Shown here: piece by piece, positions 1 to 7,086 of the stretch
Layout: each line of letters opens with the position of its first letter
Position numbering within the stretch: the stretch's first letter is position 1
Source: Bacteroidales bacterium
GTDB taxonomy: Bacteria > Bacteroidota > Bacteroidia > Bacteroidales > Paludibacteraceae
Assembly (NCBI GenBank): GCA_015061185.1
Contig: SUWZ01000027.1
Coordinates: forward strand, 1 to 44,235
Direction: 5' to 3'
DNA length: 44,235 nt
Position numbers and translations under genes: made by a program
Notes under the pieces: model-generated
Database searches by the model: none
Told to the model about the DNA's origin: nothing
What the model saw: the letters and a program-made list of their open reading frames with translations, nothing else

Positions 1-48
1 GCAGACGAATGCGCCAAGTTGGGACAAGATATTTGGAGGAAGAAGTAG
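1..48 (+). CDS. possible C-terminal end of an upstream gene (partial)
   Basis: Frame 1 reads 15 residues (ADECAKLGQDIWRKK) to a TAG stop. The composition looks protein-like, but the fragment is too short to assign. Frame 2 is also open, to about position 136, so the reading frame is uncertain. The hairpin at 55-103 begins just after the TAG, which fits the end of a gene. Confidence 0.3.
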   Translation, partial: ADECAKLGQDIWRKK

Positions 49-54
49 AGAATT

Positions 55-103
55 GGTTTCAGGTTTCAAGTTTCAGGAAGTCAGGCACTTGAAATATGAA
101 ACC
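55..103. repeat. imperfect inverted repeat behind the first stop codon
   Basis: GGTTTCAGGTTTCAAG (55-70) and CTTGAAATATGAAACC (88-103) are complementary at 14 of 16 positions, with a 17-nt loop. The TTTCAGG/TTTCAAG unit is also directly repeated through 71-77. No T-run follows, so it may be an mRNA 3'-end structure or a small dispersed repeat rather than a classical terminator. Confidence 0.45.
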
Positions 104-159
104 GGAAAGAATACTGCGCTAAAAAATATCTTGTAAAATAAGTTATACACCTAAAATTT

Positions 160-190
160 ACCCCTGCAGATTATCAAAATCGACAGGGGT
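160..190. terminator. hairpin terminator between the left-edge gene and argB
   Basis: ACCCCTG (160-166) pairs with CAGGGGT (184-190) around a 17-nt loop. A T-rich stretch follows on the + side, and A-rich DNA lies on the other. It sits 3' of argB and 3' of the presumed left-edge gene, so it probably serves both. Confidence 0.5.
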
Positions 191-216
191 ATTTTGCTAT
201 TTTTAATAAACTTAAC

Positions 217-987
217 TTAAGCCACAATCACCGTTCCGGAATCATTTCCTAACTCATCAGCCTTTGTAATTATCACCTTTGAGACACCGGAAGAGATTGC
301 CTCAAAAGAGTTTTCCAACTTAGGTATCATCCCCTCCGTAATAATTCCTTTGGCAACATATTCATCAAAAAGAGAGCGATTAATTTCCGGAATCACACTA
401 TCATCATCATTCGCATCCAACAAGACCCCTTTTTTCTCAAAGCAATAGACCAATGTTACATCAAAATGCTTTGCCAAAGCCTTGGCAGATTCACCGGCAA
501 TTGTATCTGCGTTGGTGTTAAGCATGTTCCCCTTTTTATCATGCGTAAGAGGAGCTAAAACCGGCACAACACCTTTTGCGATAAGGTCGGAAAGAAGTTC
601 TGAATTTACCTCTTTAACATCGCCCACAAAGCCATAATCAACCGTTTTAACAGGACGTTTATCAGAACGCATATAATTCAAGTCGGCTCCGGTCAATCCC
701 AACGCATTAACTCCCAATGCTTGAAGTTTTGCCACAATGGATTTATTGACCAACCCACCATACACCATGGTAACCACCTTCAAGGTCTCCTCGTCGGTGA
801 TTCTTCTGCCATCCACCATTTTACTTTCTATACCTAACTTTGTTGCAATAGCAGTGGCAGAACGTCCACCGCCATGAACCAACACTTTATGTCCATCAAT
901 GGCTGAAAAACGTTCGAGAAGAGCCAATAATGAATTCTCCTCTTCCACGATTTTTCCGCCCACTTTAATGACTGTCAATTTTTCCAT
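217..987 (-). CDS. argB: acetylglutamate kinase
   Basis: Phosphorylates N-acetylglutamate in the second step of arginine (ornithine) synthesis; an amino-acid-kinase-fold cytosolic enzyme. The glycine-rich N-terminal VIKVGGK, the substrate-binding LVHGGGRSAT and a C-terminal GMIPKLENS segment are characteristic of the family. I start at the ATG at 985-987 (256 aa), because the kinase fold begins immediately after it. A longer reading from 1008 would put its first codons inside the hairpin at 999-1041. The gene lies 70 bp downstream of mscL on the same strand, separated by that hairpin. Confidence 0.93.
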   Translation of the reverse strand: MEKLTVIKVGGKIVEEENSLLALLERFSAIDGHKVLVHGGGRSATAIATKLGIESKMVDGRRITDEETLKVVTMVYGGLVNKSIVAKLQALGVNALGLTGADLNYMRSDKRPVKTVDYGFVGDVKEVNSELLSDLIAKGVVPVLAPLTHDKKGNMLNTNADTIAGESAKALAKHFDVTLVYCFEKKGVLLDANDDDSVIPEINRSLFDEYVAKGIITEGMIPKLENSFEAISSGVSKVIITKADELGNDSGTVIVA

Positions 988-998
988 ATACAAAGAAA

Positions 999-1041
999 AG
1001 CGGTGCAATGACCCGCCATAAGCAAATCAAGAGACACCGCT
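999..1041 (-). terminator. hairpin between mscL and argB
   Basis: AGCGGTG (999-1005) pairs with CACCGCT (1035-1041). Read on the minus strand, the stem is followed by TTTTCTTT. It can end the mscL transcript. Because it lies directly in front of the argB start codon, read-through or attenuation into argB is also possible. Confidence 0.5.
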
Positions 1042-1057
1042 CAATAAATTTCAAAAA

Positions 1058-1486
1058 TTATTTATTCTTTAACAAATCTCTAATCTCTGTCAACAACACC
1101 TCTTCTTTAGAAGGAGCAGGAGGTGCAGCAGGAGCCGCTTCTTCTTTCTTCTTCAACGAGTTTATCAACTTAATAAACAAGAAGATACAAAGAGCAACAA
1201 TGATAAAATCAAATGTTACTTGAAGGAAGTTACCATAATTAAGTGTAGCCACCCCGGCCTCTTTTGCAGCTTCCAACGTCTCATACTTTTTATCAAAGTC
1301 ACCCAACTGAACAAACAAAGAACTGAAATCAACACCACCAACAGCCAAACCAACAATCGGCATAAAAACATCATTCACCAAAGAGGTAACAATTTTTCCA
1401 AAAGCACCTCCTATAACAACTCCGACAGCCATATCTACGACATTACCGCGCATGGCAAAATCTTTAAATTCTTTTAAAAATCCCAT
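1058..1486 (-). CDS. mscL: large-conductance mechanosensitive channel
   Basis: Homopentameric inner-membrane channel that opens under membrane tension to release solutes during osmotic downshock. The 142-aa product opens with the family signature ([20 protein letters not shown]), followed by TM1 with the glycine-rich [13 protein letters not shown] pore helix. A periplasmic loop follows, then TM2 ([18 protein letters not shown]). The C-terminus is an Ala/Pro-rich linker and a short charged helix, as in other MscL proteins. It is transcribed away from the XRE-cupin gene. Confidence 0.95.
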   Translation of the reverse strand: MGFLKEFKDFAMRGNVVDMAVGVVIGGAFGKIVTSLVNDVFMPIVGLAVGGVDFSSLFVQLGDFDKKYETLEAAKEAGVATLNYGNFLQVTFDFIIVALCIFLFIKLINSLKKKEEAAPAAPPAPSKEEVLLTEIRDLLKNK

Positions 1487-1540
1487 TTCAAATTAGTTTT
1501 TAAATCTATATTAATCTATTTTTTGTCTCTTTTAACAAAG

Positions 1541-1568
1541 CTTGTAACGGCAAAAATACATATATTTG
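1541..1568 (+). promoter_or_regulatory. promoter of the XRE-cupin gene
   Basis: TATATTTG at 1561-1568 matches the Bacteroidota minus-7 consensus TAnnTTTG. A TTG-type minus-33 element (CTTG, 1541-1544) lies 16 nt upstream. Transcription would begin around 1575, which supports the ATG at 1601 over the earlier in-frame ATG at 1523. Confidence 0.6.
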
Positions 1569-1600
1569 CAAATAATTTTAAATTTATAACAATAAATTTT

Positions 1601-2176
1601 ATGTCTAGCAATACAATTGTTGGTTCAAAGATTAAGAATATCCGCGAATCTAAAAACATTTCCTTGGAGGAAATCTCAGAGAGAAGTGGTCTATCGAAAG
1701 ACCAAATTTTGTCGATCGAGAATGATCAACATTTGCCATCATTAGGATCTTTAATTAAGGTGGCACGTGCTTTGGGAGTACGACTGGGAACGTTTTTGGA
1801 CGACAATGAAGAGTTAGGACCGGTTGTTTGCCGTTCAGAAGAACAGAGCGACAGCATCAGTTTTTCCAATGGAGCAACAGATGCTCGCAAGCACATGGAG
1901 TATCACTCTTTGGCAAAGCAAAAAGCCGGAAGACACATGGAGCCTTTTATTATTGATATTCAGCCTTCAAAAGAGGAACATTATACTTTGTCTGCCCATG
2001 AGGGGGAAGAGTTTATTTATGTGATGGATGGTGAGGTTGAAATATCGTACGGTAAAGAAGTTTACAACCTGAAAAAAGGAGATAGCATATTTTATGATTC
2101 AATTGTAGATCACCACGTACACGGCGTGAAGGATAAATCTGCTAAAATTCTTGCTGTCGTATATACTCCACTCTAA
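1601..2176 (+). CDS. XRE-family regulator with C-terminal cupin domain
   Basis: A 192-aa predicted transcription factor. Residues 1-65 form a helix-turn-helix of the Cro/C1 type (SLEEISERSGLSKDQILSIEN). Residues about 115-190 are a cupin_2 beta-barrel (EEFIYVMDGEVEISYG, DSIFYDSIVDHHVHG), likely a small-ligand sensor. The start at 1601 follows from the promoter at 1561-1568. The stop lies 12 bp before the acyl-CoA synthetase start; this pairing is common in Bacteroidota, so the protein probably controls its neighbour. The ligand is unknown. Confidence 0.85.
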   Translation: MSSNTIVGSKIKNIRESKNISLEEISERSGLSKDQILSIENDQHLPSLGSLIKVARALGVRLGTFLDDNEELGPVVCRSEEQSDSISFSNGATDARKHMEYHSLAKQKAGRHMEPFIIDIQPSKEEHYTLSAHEGEEFIYVMDGEVEISYGKEVYNLKKGDSIFYDSIVDHHVHGVKDKSAKILAVVYTPL

Positions 2177-2188
2177 ATTCCTATTGTT

Positions 2189-3844
2189 ATGAACTATCAA
2201 TTATCTGATCGTACTTTAGGGGATTGGTTGGAACATTGGGCAGAAACCACCCCCGACAAAGAATATATTGTATATTCCGACCGTGACTTACGGTTTACTT
2301 GGAAACAGTTTAATCAACGTGTAGATGACCTTGCCAAAGGCTTGATGGCTATCGGTGTTGAGAAGGGGTCTCACGTGGGTATTTGGGCTACCAATGTGCC
2401 GGATTGGTTGACATTCTTGTATGCATCTGCCAAAATTGGTGCGGTTTTGGTTACCGTCAACACCAATTACAAACAAAATGAGTTGGAATATCTTTGCGAA
2501 AACTCTGATATGCACACACTCTGCATCATAGATGGTACATGGGAGTGCGACTATGTGGAGATGACCTACAAAATGTTGCCGGAACTAAAAACCTCCCCTC
2601 GAGGACACCTTAAAAGCGAACGATTCCCTCGTATGAAGAATGTCGTTTACATTGGTCAGGAAAAACATCGAGGAATGTTTAATACGGCAGAGCTGCTCTT
2701 GTTGGGGAAAAATATCGATGACCAAAAATTGATTGAGGCAAAAAAACAGGTCAATTGCCACGATGTGGTGAATATGCAATATACCTCCGGAACCACCGGT
2801 TTCCCAAAAGGTGTTATGTTGTCTCATCACAACATTGCTAACGATGGTTATTTCACCGGAGAACACATGAAATTCACGCAAGACGATAAACTATGTGTTT
2901 GCGTACCGCTTTTCCACTGCTTCGGCGTTGTTTTGGCAACCATGAACTGCTTGACGCATGGATGTACACAGGTGATGGTGGAAAAATTTGACCCATTGGT
3001 GGTTTTGGCTTCTGTCCATAAAGAGCGTTGTACCGCACTATACGGAGTGCCAACAATGTTTATTGCAGAGTTGAACCATCCTATGTTCAATATGTTCGAC
3101 ATGAGTTCCCTCCGAACCGGAATCATGGCCGGATCTTTATGCCCGATTGAGCTTATGCGCTCTGTTAGCGAGAAGATGTTTATGACAATCACCAGTGTAT
3201 ATGGACTGACCGAAACATCACCGGGAATGACGCAAACACGCATCGAGGATAGTTTTGAACAACGTTGTACAACTGTGGGACGAGATTATCCGTTTGTTGA
3301 AGTAAAAGTTTTGGACCCTGAAACAGGAGAAGAGTGTCCTGTGGGGGTACAAGGAGAGATGTGCTGCCGCGGATTTAACGTGATGAAGGGGTACTACAAA
3401 AACCCTCAAGCCACCGCAGAAGTAATTGATAAAAATGGATTTTTACACTCCGGAGACTTAGGCGTGAAAGATGAAAATGGGTTCTATCGTATCACCGGGC
3501 GTATCAAAGATATGATTATCCGAGGAGGAGAAAACATCTATCCGCGAGAGATTGAAGAATTTTTGTACCACATGCCGGGAGTAAAAGATGTGCAAGTGGC
3601 AGCTGTCCCATCAAAAAAATATGGAGAAGAGGTTGGAGCGTTTATTATTCTTCATGAAGGGGTATCAATGGAGATGGAAGATGTGAGAGATTTCTGCAAA
3701 GGGAAAATCGCTCGCTACAAAATTCCAAAATATGTATTCTTTGTAGATTCCTATCCGTTGACAGGCTCCGGAAAAATTCAAAAATTCAAATTAAAAGAGT
3801 TGAGTTTGCAGTTATGCGAGAAGATGGGAATAGAGGTAATTTAA
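2189..3844 (+). CDS. AMP-forming acyl-CoA synthetase (long-chain fatty-acid-CoA ligase type)
   Basis: Member of the ANL superfamily: activates a carboxylic acid with ATP to an acyl-adenylate and transfers it to CoA. The P-loop-like motif [11 protein letters not shown] is at about residues 198-208. The hinge/A8 region has SGDLG and [16 protein letters not shown], and the C-terminal lysine motif reads [10 protein letters not shown]. All core motifs are present and the length (551 aa) is normal. Chain length cannot be read from sequence; medium- or long-chain acids are most likely. It follows the cupin regulator and overlaps queH by 31 bp, suggesting one transcript. Confidence 0.9.
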   Translation: MNYQLSDRTLGDWLEHWAETTPDKEYIVYSDRDLRFTWKQFNQRVDDLAKGLMAIGVEKGSHVGIWATNVPDWLTFLYASAKIGAVLVTVNTNYKQNELEYLCENSDMHTLCIIDGTWECDYVEMTYKMLPELKTSPRGHLKSERFPRMKNVVYIGQEKHRGMFNTAELLLLGKNIDDQKLIEAKKQVNCHDVVNMQYTSGTTGFPKGVMLSHHNIANDGYFTGEHMKFTQDDKLCVCVPLFHCFGVVLATMNCLTHGCTQVMVEKFDPLVVLASVHKERCTALYGVPTMFIAELNHPMFNMFDMSSLRTGIMAGSLCPIELMRSVSEKMFMTITSVYGLTETSPGMTQTRIEDSFEQRCTTVGRDYPFVEVKVLDPETGEECPVGVQGEMCCRGFNVMKGYYKNPQATAEVIDKNGFLHSGDLGVKDENGFYRITGRIKDMIIRGGENIYPREIEEFLYHMPGVKDVQVAAVPSKKYGEEVGAFIILHEGVSMEMEDVRDFCKGKIARYKIPKYVFFVDSYPLTGSGKIQKFKLKELSLQLCEKMGIEVI

Positions 3845-4443
3845 TCAACTACCAAAAAGAGTTGGATAAAATAATTGAGGCATGCGTCCGAAATGGATGC
3901 GTGCCTTCCCTATTATTGCATAGTTGCTGCGCCCCTTGCAGTAGTTATACACTCGAATACCTATCTCAGTTTTTCAAAATTACCATCTACTACTATAATC
4001 CTAATATTTATCCGGAAGAGGAATTTGGGAAACGTGTGGAGGAACAAAAACGACTCATAAATTCTCTGCCGGCCCGCCATCCCATCTCTTTTATCGAAGG
4101 CAAGTACGACCCAAAAGAGTTTTATACCATAACCAAAGGATTAGAAAAAGAACCGGAAGGAGGATTACGCTGCTTTGAATGTTATCGTTTACGCTTAGAA
4201 AAGAGCGCAATTATAGCCAAAGAGAAAGGATTTGATTACTTCACAACAACCTTAAGTATCAGTCCGCTGAAAAATGCTGCCAAACTAAACGAAATAGGGA
4301 GTGATTTAGCCACAAAATATGGAATTAAATACTTGCCATCCGACTTTAAGAAAAAAGGCGGTTATCAACGCTCTATCCAACTTTCTAAAGAGTATAATCT
4401 ATACAGACAAAATTATTGCGGATGTATTTTTTCGCAAAAATAA
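3814..4443 (+). CDS. queH: epoxyqueuosine reductase QueH (DUF208)
   Basis: Reduces epoxyqueuosine to queuosine in tRNA, the last step of Q-nucleoside synthesis; the non-cobalamin alternative to QueG. The 209-aa product has the family cysteines C38-C39-x2-C42 ([10 protein letters not shown]), C120-x2-C123 (RCFEC) and the C-terminal CGC at 202-204, which fit a metal/Fe-S site. The ATG at 3814 lies inside the upstream gene in another frame, so the two genes overlap by 31 bp and are probably translationally coupled. Confidence 0.9.
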   Translation: MREDGNRGNLINYQKELDKIIEACVRNGCVPSLLLHSCCAPCSSYTLEYLSQFFKITIYYYNPNIYPEEEFGKRVEEQKRLINSLPARHPISFIEGKYDPKEFYTITKGLEKEPEGGLRCFECYRLRLEKSAIIAKEKGFDYFTTTLSISPLKNAAKLNEIGSDLATKYGIKYLPSDFKKKGGYQRSIQLSKEYNLYRQNYCGCIFSQK

Positions 4444-4541
4444 CTGAATGTTATTAAAATCTCTTTTAAAGTTCTTTTATGAACACTCCAACAAAGAATT
4501 ATCATATGGGGTAACTTCTCCAAATGACACCATATTCATAA

Positions 4542-4560
4542 TTCATGTTCTAAGCATGAA
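4542..4560. terminator. weak hairpin at the end of the R-M cassette
   Basis: TTCATG (4542-4547) pairs with CATGAA (4555-4560) around a 7-nt loop, with T-rich DNA following on the + side. It lies between the convergent queH and endonuclease genes. Only a 6-bp stem supports it. Confidence 0.3.
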
Positions 4561-4563
4561 ATT

Positions 4564-5313
4564 CTACTCTATTTTTTCATGCAATGAATATAATTTTGTC
4601 AAATTTGATTCACGTATTCTAAATCCACTACCATGATCATGGGTTTTTCCGAAATTAATGCCAGATTTATATGAACCAATCCTTATGTCGTACATGATTA
4701 AACCTTTATCCAAAAGAGATAAAAATTTCTCAAAAGAAGGTTTTTCATACATGTCAGCACTTACATAATGAAACAATTCTTCACCAGTAGAATCTTTTCT
4801 TGTTTTTGCAGTTACATAAAATAAATTTTTAAGCTTATTATTAATTATTTTACTTACGTCTGAATAACTATAATAACAAGAATTATCCAATAATTTTTTA
4901 TCTTTCAAAGAATACACTTCTATATAAATTTTCTTCTCTTTTTTATCATTAAATAACTTGAATGAATACTTTGATGCAAAAGAATTTCTTTTATTGGCAA
5001 AAAAACTTGTGTGCAATTTTTTTAAATTCTTATTATCCGGATACAATTCTCCAAATTTATCTCTCAAATATGTATTAGCACCTTTAGGGTAAGAAGGAGA
5101 TTTCGTAAATAAAGTAATATATGATTGCGACAATTCACGATGTGCCTTGATTTCATAGCCGACATAATCAGGTTCATCAATATTATTTTCCTTTACACCA
5201 ATATAATCCTCAAAAGTTTTACCTATACCTGTATTATGCTTTCTGTTACTCTTGATATATCCCAAATCTTTTATTTTTCTAAACTTAGAAATTATGAGTT
5301 TCTTATTCATCAT
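4564..5313 (-). CDS. type II restriction endonuclease, MvaI/BcnI family
   Basis: Predicted DNA-cleaving enzyme of the MvaI/BcnI family, whose known members cut CC-W-GG or CC-S-GG type sites; the target here is unknown. The N-terminal half carries HNTGIGKTFEDYIGV and then PDYVGYEIKAHR. Its D-x4-E-x-K spacing (D52, E57, K59, counted from the ATG at 5322) is the PD-(D/E)XK catalytic motif. The C-terminal HDHGSGFRIRESNLTKLY block is also typical. The start is ATG at 5313 or 5310, because these overlap the stop of the controller gene (ATGATGAATAA), a coupling junction. The gene is far more AT-rich than its neighbours, suggesting recent acquisition. Confidence 0.88.
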   Translation of the reverse strand: MMNKKLIISKFRKIKDLGYIKSNRKHNTGIGKTFEDYIGVKENNIDEPDYVGYEIKAHRELSQSYITLFTKSPSYPKGANTYLRDKFGELYPDNKNLKKLHTSFFANKRNSFASKYSFKLFNDKKEKKIYIEVYSLKDKKLLDNSCYYSYSDVSKIINNKLKNLFYVTAKTRKDSTGEELFHYVSADMYEKPSFEKFLSLLDKGLIMYDIRIGSYKSGINFGKTHDHGSGFRIRESNLTKLYSLHEKIE

Positions 5314-5596
5314 AATCAACAATTTTTTTTATTAATAATTCTTTACTATCTGATTTTTTTGCCTCACTTGTTGTTAAAAATATTAATTCAAAAGGATAAT
5401 TAATAAACTGACAAAATACGTATATCTGTTTAAGAGTATACTTATGAGGAAATTTAGGACTCTCTATGTTACCTATCTGACCACTGGAAATATTTAGTAT
5501 ATTACTTAATGCGCTTTGACTTATATTTCTTTCAGTCCTAAGTTTTTTAATTTTTTGTATTACCGTATCTTGAAAATTTGTATTGTTTTTATGCAT
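5303..5596 (-). CDS. XRE-family R-M controller protein (C protein)
   Basis: A 97-aa helix-turn-helix protein (LRTERNISQSALSNILNISSGQIGNIESPKF) of the size and position of restriction-modification controller proteins. These bind operators near their own promoter and time endonuclease synthesis after methylation. It precedes the endonuclease gene and overlaps its start. Two matching operator copies lie upstream (5605-5623 and 5650-5668). It is probably a dimer; the residues after the HTH may form the dimer interface. The assignment rests on fold, size and context. Confidence 0.8.
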   Translation of the reverse strand: MHKNNTNFQDTVIQKIKKLRTERNISQSALSNILNISSGQIGNIESPKFPHKYTLKQIYVFCQFINYPFELIFLTTSEAKKSDSKELLIKKIVDYDE

Positions 5597-5604
5597 TATT
5601 TTCT

Positions 5605-5623
5605 CTCATTTTGCGAGCAAAAA
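5605..5623. promoter_or_regulatory. controller operator, copy 1 (C/endonuclease promoter)
   Basis: A 19-bp word (CTCATTTTGCGAG plus CAAAAA) that recurs once, at 5650. Its core TTTTGC-GA-GCAAAA (5609-5622) is a perfect 6-bp inverted repeat. It overlaps the minus-7 element and predicted start point of the controller gene, a position that would repress the C-R transcript. Confidence 0.65.
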
Positions 5624-5625
5624 TA
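5618..5625 (-). promoter_or_regulatory. promoter of the controller-endonuclease operon
   Basis: Read on the minus strand this is TATTTTTG, a full match to TAnnTTTG. It would start transcription at about 5611, some 15 nt before the controller ATG. The minus-33 region is a poor match, consistent with a promoter that needs an activator bound upstream at 5650-5668. Confidence 0.55.
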
Positions 5626-5649
5626 CATTGAAAATAAAAAAAATACACC

Positions 5650-5668
5650 CTCATTTTGCGAGTAAAAA
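5650..5668. promoter_or_regulatory. controller operator, copy 2 (methyltransferase promoter)
   Basis: Second copy of the 19-bp word, differing at one base (GAGT instead of GAGC), 45 bp from copy 1. It contains the minus-33 TTTG of the methyltransferase promoter, so binding here should block methyltransferase transcription. It also lies just upstream of the controller promoter, where a bound activator could contact RNA polymerase. Confidence 0.65.
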
Positions 5669-5685
5669 ATTTAATTATATATTTG
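5655..5685 (+). promoter_or_regulatory. promoter of the methyltransferase gene
   Basis: TTTG (5655-5658), a 19-nt spacer and TATATTTG (5678-5685) together match the Bacteroidota minus-33/minus-7 consensus. Transcription would begin near 5692, giving a leader of only about 10 nt before the ATG at 5702. Confidence 0.65.
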
Positions 5686-5701
5686 TAAAAAAATTATAAC
5701 A

Positions 5702-6946
5702 ATGTATAAAAGAACAATAGATAATAACTGGAACTTTAGAACTTCAAATACAAAGGAATACACTCATTGTTATCATACATATCCTGCTATGATGATTCCC
5801 CAAGTAGCAAGAACACTAATCCATAATTTTAGACCAAAAGGAAAATGTGAATTATTATTCGACCCATACATGGGAAGTGGAACATCTCTTGTTGAAGCAT
5901 CACTTTTCGGAATTAATAGTATCGGAACAGATATTAATCCTTTAGCAAGACTGATTTCAAAGACCAAAACAATGCCGTTTGACATAAAAAAAATTGAATA
6001 TATATTATCTAAAATTCAGTTGTTGAGTTTTTCATATACACCTAATCAAGTAACACAAAGAGATTTTTCTAGAATATCAAACCATACATTTTGGTATTCT
6101 GAAGATATTCTTTTAAAACTATCCTACATATCCTCTTTTATAGAAACAATAGACGAAGATGTAAAGTTATTTTTTAACATTGCATTGTCTGAAATGGTTA
6201 GAGAATGTTCCTTTACGCGAAATGGAGAATTTAAAAGATTCAAAATGAATGAAAAACAACTTAAAAATTTTAATCCCGACGTGTTCGCATTATTTGAATA
6301 TAAAGTAATGCGCAACCTTAACGGGTTAAAAATGTTTTTAATGGATAGAAAAAATGTATCATCTAAAATTTATGACTTTGATACAGTTAGCTCTATACCT
6401 CAGAATATTTTGCAAAAAAACTCTGTAGATATGATTGTAACTTCTCCACCATACGGAGATAGTAGAACTACAGTTGCTTACGGACAGTTTTCAAGGTGGG
6501 CAAACGAATGGTTTGGTTTCTCAAATGCCAAGATTTTAGATAATATATTGATGGGTGGAAAGAAACAACAAAAAGAAACCTTTGAAACAAAAACAATTAG
6601 AGAACAAATTGATCAAATTAAAGACATAAATATCACAAGATATTTTGAAGTTATTTCATTTTTAAATGATTACCATTGTTCCATAAAGAATATAGCTCCA
6701 ATAGTTAGAAATAATGGAAAAATTTGTTACGTTGTAGGCAACAGAAACGTAAAAGGGGTGCAAATTCCTCTTGATTATTTTACCGCTGAAATGTTTGAAA
6801 AATACGGATTTAAACATGAACAAACAATTGTTAGAACTATTCCAAGTAAAAGAATGCCATCAAAAACAAGTCCATCAAATAAAGTAGGAGAAAAAATATC
6901 AACAATGAGCAATGAATACATCGTTATAATGACTAAATCAATATAA
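5702..6946 (+). CDS. DNA amino-methyltransferase (N4-cytosine or N6-adenine), R-M partner
   Basis: S-adenosylmethionine-dependent DNA methyltransferase expected to protect the site cut by the adjacent endonuclease. The SAM-binding motif I (DPYMGSGTS) is at residues 54-62 and catalytic motif IV (TSPPYGDSRTTVAYGQFSRW) at 247-266. The TSPPY form and the early block TKEYTHCYHTYPAMMIPQ are typical of N4-cytosine enzymes, which fits known MvaI/BcnI partners, but N6-adenine is not excluded. Motif I precedes motif IV, the reverse of the beta class. The residues between them (about 110-240) probably hold target recognition. The gene is AT-rich like the rest of the cassette. Confidence 0.88.
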   Translation: MYKRTIDNNWNFRTSNTKEYTHCYHTYPAMMIPQVARTLIHNFRPKGKCELLFDPYMGSGTSLVEASLFGINSIGTDINPLARLISKTKTMPFDIKKIEYILSKIQLLSFSYTPNQVTQRDFSRISNHTFWYSEDILLKLSYISSFIETIDEDVKLFFNIALSEMVRECSFTRNGEFKRFKMNEKQLKNFNPDVFALFEYKVMRNLNGLKMFLMDRKNVSSKIYDFDTVSSIPQNILQKNSVDMIVTSPPYGDSRTTVAYGQFSRWANEWFGFSNAKILDNILMGGKKQQKETFETKTIREQIDQIKDINITRYFEVISFLNDYHCSIKNIAPIVRNNGKICYVVGNRNVKGVQIPLDYFTAEMFEKYGFKHEQTIVRTIPSKRMPSKTSPSNKVGEKISTMSNEYIVIMTKSI

Positions 6947-7001
6947 TACTTTCGTATAGTAAGCCTACAAATCTATTATTAACATACATCAATTAAAAAA
7001 A

Positions 7002-7069
7002 GCGTGTAAAAATCATAAACAACCTCTTATATCATAAAACCGGCAAAGTTATTCACGATTATTACACGC
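7002..7069. terminator. long inverted repeat between the methyltransferase and GH5 genes
   Basis: GCGTGTAAAAATC (7002-7014) pairs with GATTATTACACGC (7057-7069) at 12 of 13 positions around a 42-nt loop. A-runs lie on the left and TTTT on the right. It sits between convergent genes, so a bidirectional terminator is the simplest reading. It also marks the right edge of the R-M cassette. Confidence 0.5.
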
Positions 7070-7086
7070 CTTTTAAAAAAAGTAGT

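Noticed and set aside
1754-1762. GCACGTGC-type CACGTG words in the XRE-cupin and acyl-CoA synthetase genes
   Set aside because: Only the central six bases match parS; these are chance occurrences in coding DNA.
4448-4636. 62-codon + strand frame between queH and the endonuclease gene
   Set aside because: It overlaps the endonuclease 3' end, has no recognisable domain or promoter, and its composition is that of AT-rich spacer.
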